Of a stretch of 64,000 nt of DNA, positions 61,101 to 64,000 are shown piece by piece. The notes under the pieces were generated by a model, which saw nothing but the letters and a program-made list of their open reading frames with translations, searched no databases and was not told where the DNA came from. A program made the position numbers and the translations under genes. The stretch spans positions 28,366,345-28,430,344 of the forward strand of contig OW203762.1 of assembly GCA_934045905.1 (NCBI GenBank), read 5' to 3'. This DNA comes from Leuctra nigra. Lineage: Eukaryota; Arthropoda; Insecta; Plecoptera; Leuctridae. How positions within the stretch are numbered: position 1 is the first letter of the stretch; the number at the start of each line of letters is the position of its first letter.

Positions 61101-61972
61101 TCTGTCATGTAAAATGACCAGCTTCAAGCTTGATGGTTTCTTATCTTTTGGTACTTCTCTCTTTTTCCCCTTATTTCTTGTTGGGTTCGATGAATCCAAC
61201 TGGTTTCCCGACAATTGAGGTGGCAAATCTTTCTTCACCTTCTGCTTATTTACAGGCACATTTGCTACAGATTTACTTTTCTTCAGTGCAGTTAGCACCT
61301 CAATCTTAATTGGAGCATTACGTTTCGGTTTACGGAAGGGAATATAACCTGGAGTTGTCGATGAAACACTCTGCTTAATGGCATCTGTAGCATTTTCTTG
61401 AGCAATTATTGATTTACTGCATTCAGGCTCGGAATATGGACTAGAAGGCCAGTTACCCTGATAAGAGATTTACAATTAGATAGGTAGTAGGTAATAAATA
61501 AATAACTTATCAACAGATTAAAAGTTTTGTAAGTTCTAGTAGGTTCAGAAACGTTGGTTATTAATAATTAATTACTCACCATAATAACTTCTTGTGAAGA
61601 GCTTGGCATGTGTTGTTTTTCTTTTGTCTTTGATGTTCCGTGTGTTTTACTCTTACCCAGCGATGGAAAGTCATTAAGTGATATATTTGGGGCATTTTGG
61701 CTAGAGGTGGAATTTACCACTTGTGTTGGATTTAATATCTTTTCTAGTTCGCAAGGTTTCACTAATCTAATTCTTTGATCCTTGGGTTCGTACAGTCTTC
61801 TTCGTAGTTCTTCTTCTCGGACTCGCTTCGACTCTTCTTTCTTTAACTTATTCTTAGCCCGTCTTCGAAGCCTAATGTCAATCCCGTCGTCAGTACTATT
61901 ACCACCTGTTGCCGCACTAATAGCAGTAAGTGGCAATCCTTCATTCCCAGTCAATGTTAAATCCTTGGACAT
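58114..61972 (-). CDS. SECISBP2: SECIS-binding protein 2 (selenocysteine incorporation)
   Basis: Complete in six coding exons (61972-61580, 61457-60781, 60696-60476, 60374-60211, 58595-58509, 58257-58114), phases continuous, 561 residues. The N-terminal half is charged and includes NDFPSLGKSK, PGYIPFRKPKRN (as in SBP2) and IKIEVLTALKKSK, resembling the start of the SECIS-interaction region. From KFREYC (about 353) an L7Ae-type RNA-binding domain follows: LVTALIKDIVKFQDRLYFND, KRRFVLGFRE, KIKLLIIAPDLERVQS, GGIDD, VPCVFALGRKVLKKL, and SGISCMGILNYEGTQDNF. The protein binds the kink-turn of SECIS elements in selenoprotein mRNAs and recruits the selenocysteine elongation factor. The length is between the short Drosophila form and the 854-residue human form. 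A doubled AATAAA-type signal lies near 57889-57899 on this strand. Confidence 0.95.
59735..60120. repeat. Two nested inverted repeats in a SECISBP2 intron
   Basis: TTTTTGTCGGGGTGTTCTTA with CCTGCTC (59738) opposes GAGCAGGTTAGAACACCCTG with ACGAACAAA (about 59875). TTTGCTCGGAACTGCTCC (60008) opposes GGAGCAGTTCCGAATAGCCC with GACAAACAAACC (about 60088). The outer ends also match (TTTTTGTCGGG versus CCCGACAAACAAA). Looks like a MITE family inserted or duplicated in the intron between exons 4 and 5. Confidence 0.65.
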
Positions 61973-63718
61973 TACCTCGTAGGTTAGTAATATTTTTTTA
62001 TGATTAACACACTTCTCTTACAGTAACGTTCCTGTATCTAATGTACCAACACAACATAATAAGTACATGAGATACCTTGGACAATACTGATTTCTTTAAA
62101 TGAGTCAAAATAAATCAGATTAGAATACTTTTTATACAAAACGAAAAGGATTTGACATTTTACAACTGAGGTTAGGTTATGGTTGTTTGTTGGTTAAAGT
62201 TCGTTCACGATAAGAATATCACTGACGTTTTAGTCGATCACGTCGTTCATTGGTCAGTCACTTGAACACTGCCCTGTCAATGGCAAGACTTTCTTCTTTG
62301 TATTATTGAAATTGTATAAATTATGTCAAATACACAATTTTTAAAGTAGTAAATATTATAAAAATTCAATAAAATTGATTTATTTTTATCTACAGCCGTA
62401 TTATACACATTTTTTGATTATTATATTGATATTTACATGTTTAGGCATACGTTCACTTGACTACGGTGTATTTGCTACGGTAGTACACGCCGCCATTACG
62501 GCTTGCAATTCTAATCGTGAATGAACTTTAGTTCCTCCGTTCCTCTTTGTCCCTTCCTCCTCCCAGCCGAGTGCAAGGTCATTGACTAGCGCGCAATTTA
62601 AAATTACTTGAAATCAGTTTTGACTTCAGCGATATTATAACACTTGTCACAAAGGGGCCACGAAGGTTCCTCAAGGAAGATATTTAATTTATAAATGTAT
62701 TATAAAAAATTATATAAATTAAATAATTTCAGGTTTAAAATGAAAAGAATCATACAAAACAATAGGTATGCAGAAAAACACCGTGTCCCTTTGCTCCTTA
62801 ACTGGACCCCAATTTTCAAGATTGCTCGAGTGCGCCCATAATCGAGAGCGACGTCCTGCCTAACAAAACAGCATTTAACCTGGGACGTCAGTTTATTATT
62901 ATGTTTGGTCTGACATGAGGCGGCCATAAATCCTATGAAATTTGTCTCAAACGACCTCGAAAATACATCCCCCTGAGAGTTATAGAGCTGAATCCAGTGG
63001 CTGAAAATCCACACCATTTTTTAAAATTGATGGCAACATAGAAAATTATATATTATTATGTAGGATTGGTATATTTTTAAAGACTACTACCATGCTACTA
63101 CCTCTAGGATGCACTACTATTATTCTTTTACATACGAGATTCAAATCTCTTATTTTTTTTTTTATTAGGCGGAGATGAATCATGATTTCCTTCAGTTAAA
63201 ATTACATAAGGATTACATAAGATATATATATAGGATAGGAGTAGTATATAGGATATAAAGGAGTATATAGGATTACTGATTTACATAAGGAATTAATGAA
63301 GCTGAACTTCCATAATAGAATTTGTGAAGAAGCCATGCCATTGGCCAAGCTTTCAACGTGGCATTGCAGCACACAAAAATTTCATGTGGTTATCTGTCGC
63401 AAATTCGTGTTCATGGAAGACCAGCTTAATAGGTATCAATCATAGAGAACGTAGGCACATAATGAAGACATTCAGTTTATTGGAGACATCAAATGGTATA
63501 AAAAAATGGAACATAGGTAAGTGTTTTGAATAATATTCGAAACATCTAGAATGAAATAATTGAGGTACCTACTGTCAATGTCAAATAACTGATTTTCAAT
63601 AGTGAAGTTGTGTGAAATAGTATTGTTTTGAGAATACAAATCAAATTTCTTGAAGGTAGGGAATTTATGTTCAATAAATTTGAGTGAAGCCAGGCATAAT
63701 GATACTCCTTTACTCAAA
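61973..63718. other. Intergenic region: SECISBP2 promoter side and PSMB3 3' flank
   Basis: Both neighbours are on the minus strand. The SECISBP2 transcription start is probably between 62000 and 62600; a GCCGCCATTACGG word lies at 62489. TTTATT on plus at 63476-63481 could be the PSMB3 polyadenylation signal. A low-complexity AGGATATA-type stretch runs at about 63215-63285. No gene was seen. Confidence 0.5.
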
Positions 63719-64000
63719 TTAATCCATACGCGTTTTCAACGTCTTCACAGTGACTTTATCTTTTTCGATCAAGTGAATGACGGCACCCCAACCAGACACT
63801 GCATCCCTGTCGAACGCGTTCATGAGCGCTTGCGAGATTGTCTCGAAGAGATCATCTGGCTCCATATCCGGTTCCCACAATGCTTCACACATACCGTAGA
63901 GTTGTTCTGAGCAGGTTCCGGCGACGACAAAATCATTTGGCTCATTGGGGCAGCCAATAAGATCCATATTGCAAACGTACGGCTCGAATGTATCTGGAGC
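63719..64000 (-). CDS. PSMB3: Proteasome subunit beta type-3, C-terminal exon (partial)
   Basis: The minus-strand frame runs from the window edge to TAA at 63721-63719, giving the last 93 residues of a subunit usually about 205 long. Diagnostic segments: [68 protein letters not shown] and the terminal LKTRMD. These match the beta-3 family closely. Beta-3 is a non-catalytic member of the beta ring of the 20S proteasome core in nucleus and cytosol. The start and any upstream exons lie beyond 64000. Confidence 0.97.
   Translation of the reverse strand, partial: APDTFEPYVCNMDLIGCPNEPNDFVVAGTCSEQLYGMCEALWEPDMEPDDLFETISQALMNAFDRDAVSGWGAVIHLIEKDKVTVKTLKTRMD

Overview
The window is nuclear DNA from an animal, most likely an arthropod. 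Six protein-coding loci can be read as spliced genes with GT-AG introns, consistent phase and metazoan-specific families. The intergenic and intronic DNA is AT-rich and full of short non-autonomous repeats: foldback elements, MITE-like elements, tRNA-derived SINEs and a minisatellite. The species cannot be named. A complete SECIS-binding protein gene suggests a lineage that still makes selenoproteins. That argues against groups known to have lost them, such as Lepidoptera, Hymenoptera and the pea aphid.

Layout. 1-4,532: probable first exon (minus) of a secreted or membrane leishmanolysin-like metallopeptidase, with the rest of the gene off the left edge. 6,298-9,736: complete six-exon sideroflexin-2 gene (minus). 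11,399-19,025: complete four-exon PWWP2A/B-type chromatin gene (plus), divergent from sideroflexin. 21,364-32,698: ten coding exons of a PEAK1/PRAG1 (pragmin)-family pseudokinase gene (minus, 1,354 codons), convergent with PWWP2. A 4.6-kb intron in its kinase-like domain is packed with mobile elements. 33,161-33,475: an unrecognised small plus-strand ORF with an N-myristoylation-like start. 36,888-38,108: a 61-bp minisatellite with higher-order structure. About 38 to 57.9 kb: gene-poor and repeat-rich, with a 1.3-kb near-perfect palindrome and a second copy of the composite element found in the PEAK intron. 58,114-61,972: complete six-exon SECISBP2 gene (minus). 63,719-64,000: last exon of proteasome subunit beta-3 (minus), continuing off the right edge.

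The genes are unrelated housekeeping or signalling genes: mitochondrial amino-acid transport, H2A.Z/NuRD-linked chromatin, tyrosine-kinase scaffolding, selenocysteine incorporation and the proteasome. There is no operon logic. All exon structures were assembled by eye from splice sites and reading-frame continuity. UTR ends, transcription starts and repeat-family names are not established. The most unusual feature is a roughly 2-3 kb repetitive element present twice in opposite orientations. It carries repeated promoter-like motif triplets (YY1-like GCCGCCAT, ETS-like CCGGAAGT, CRE TGACGTCA), a GC-rich palindromic end, and an internal foldback whose arms are nearly identical.
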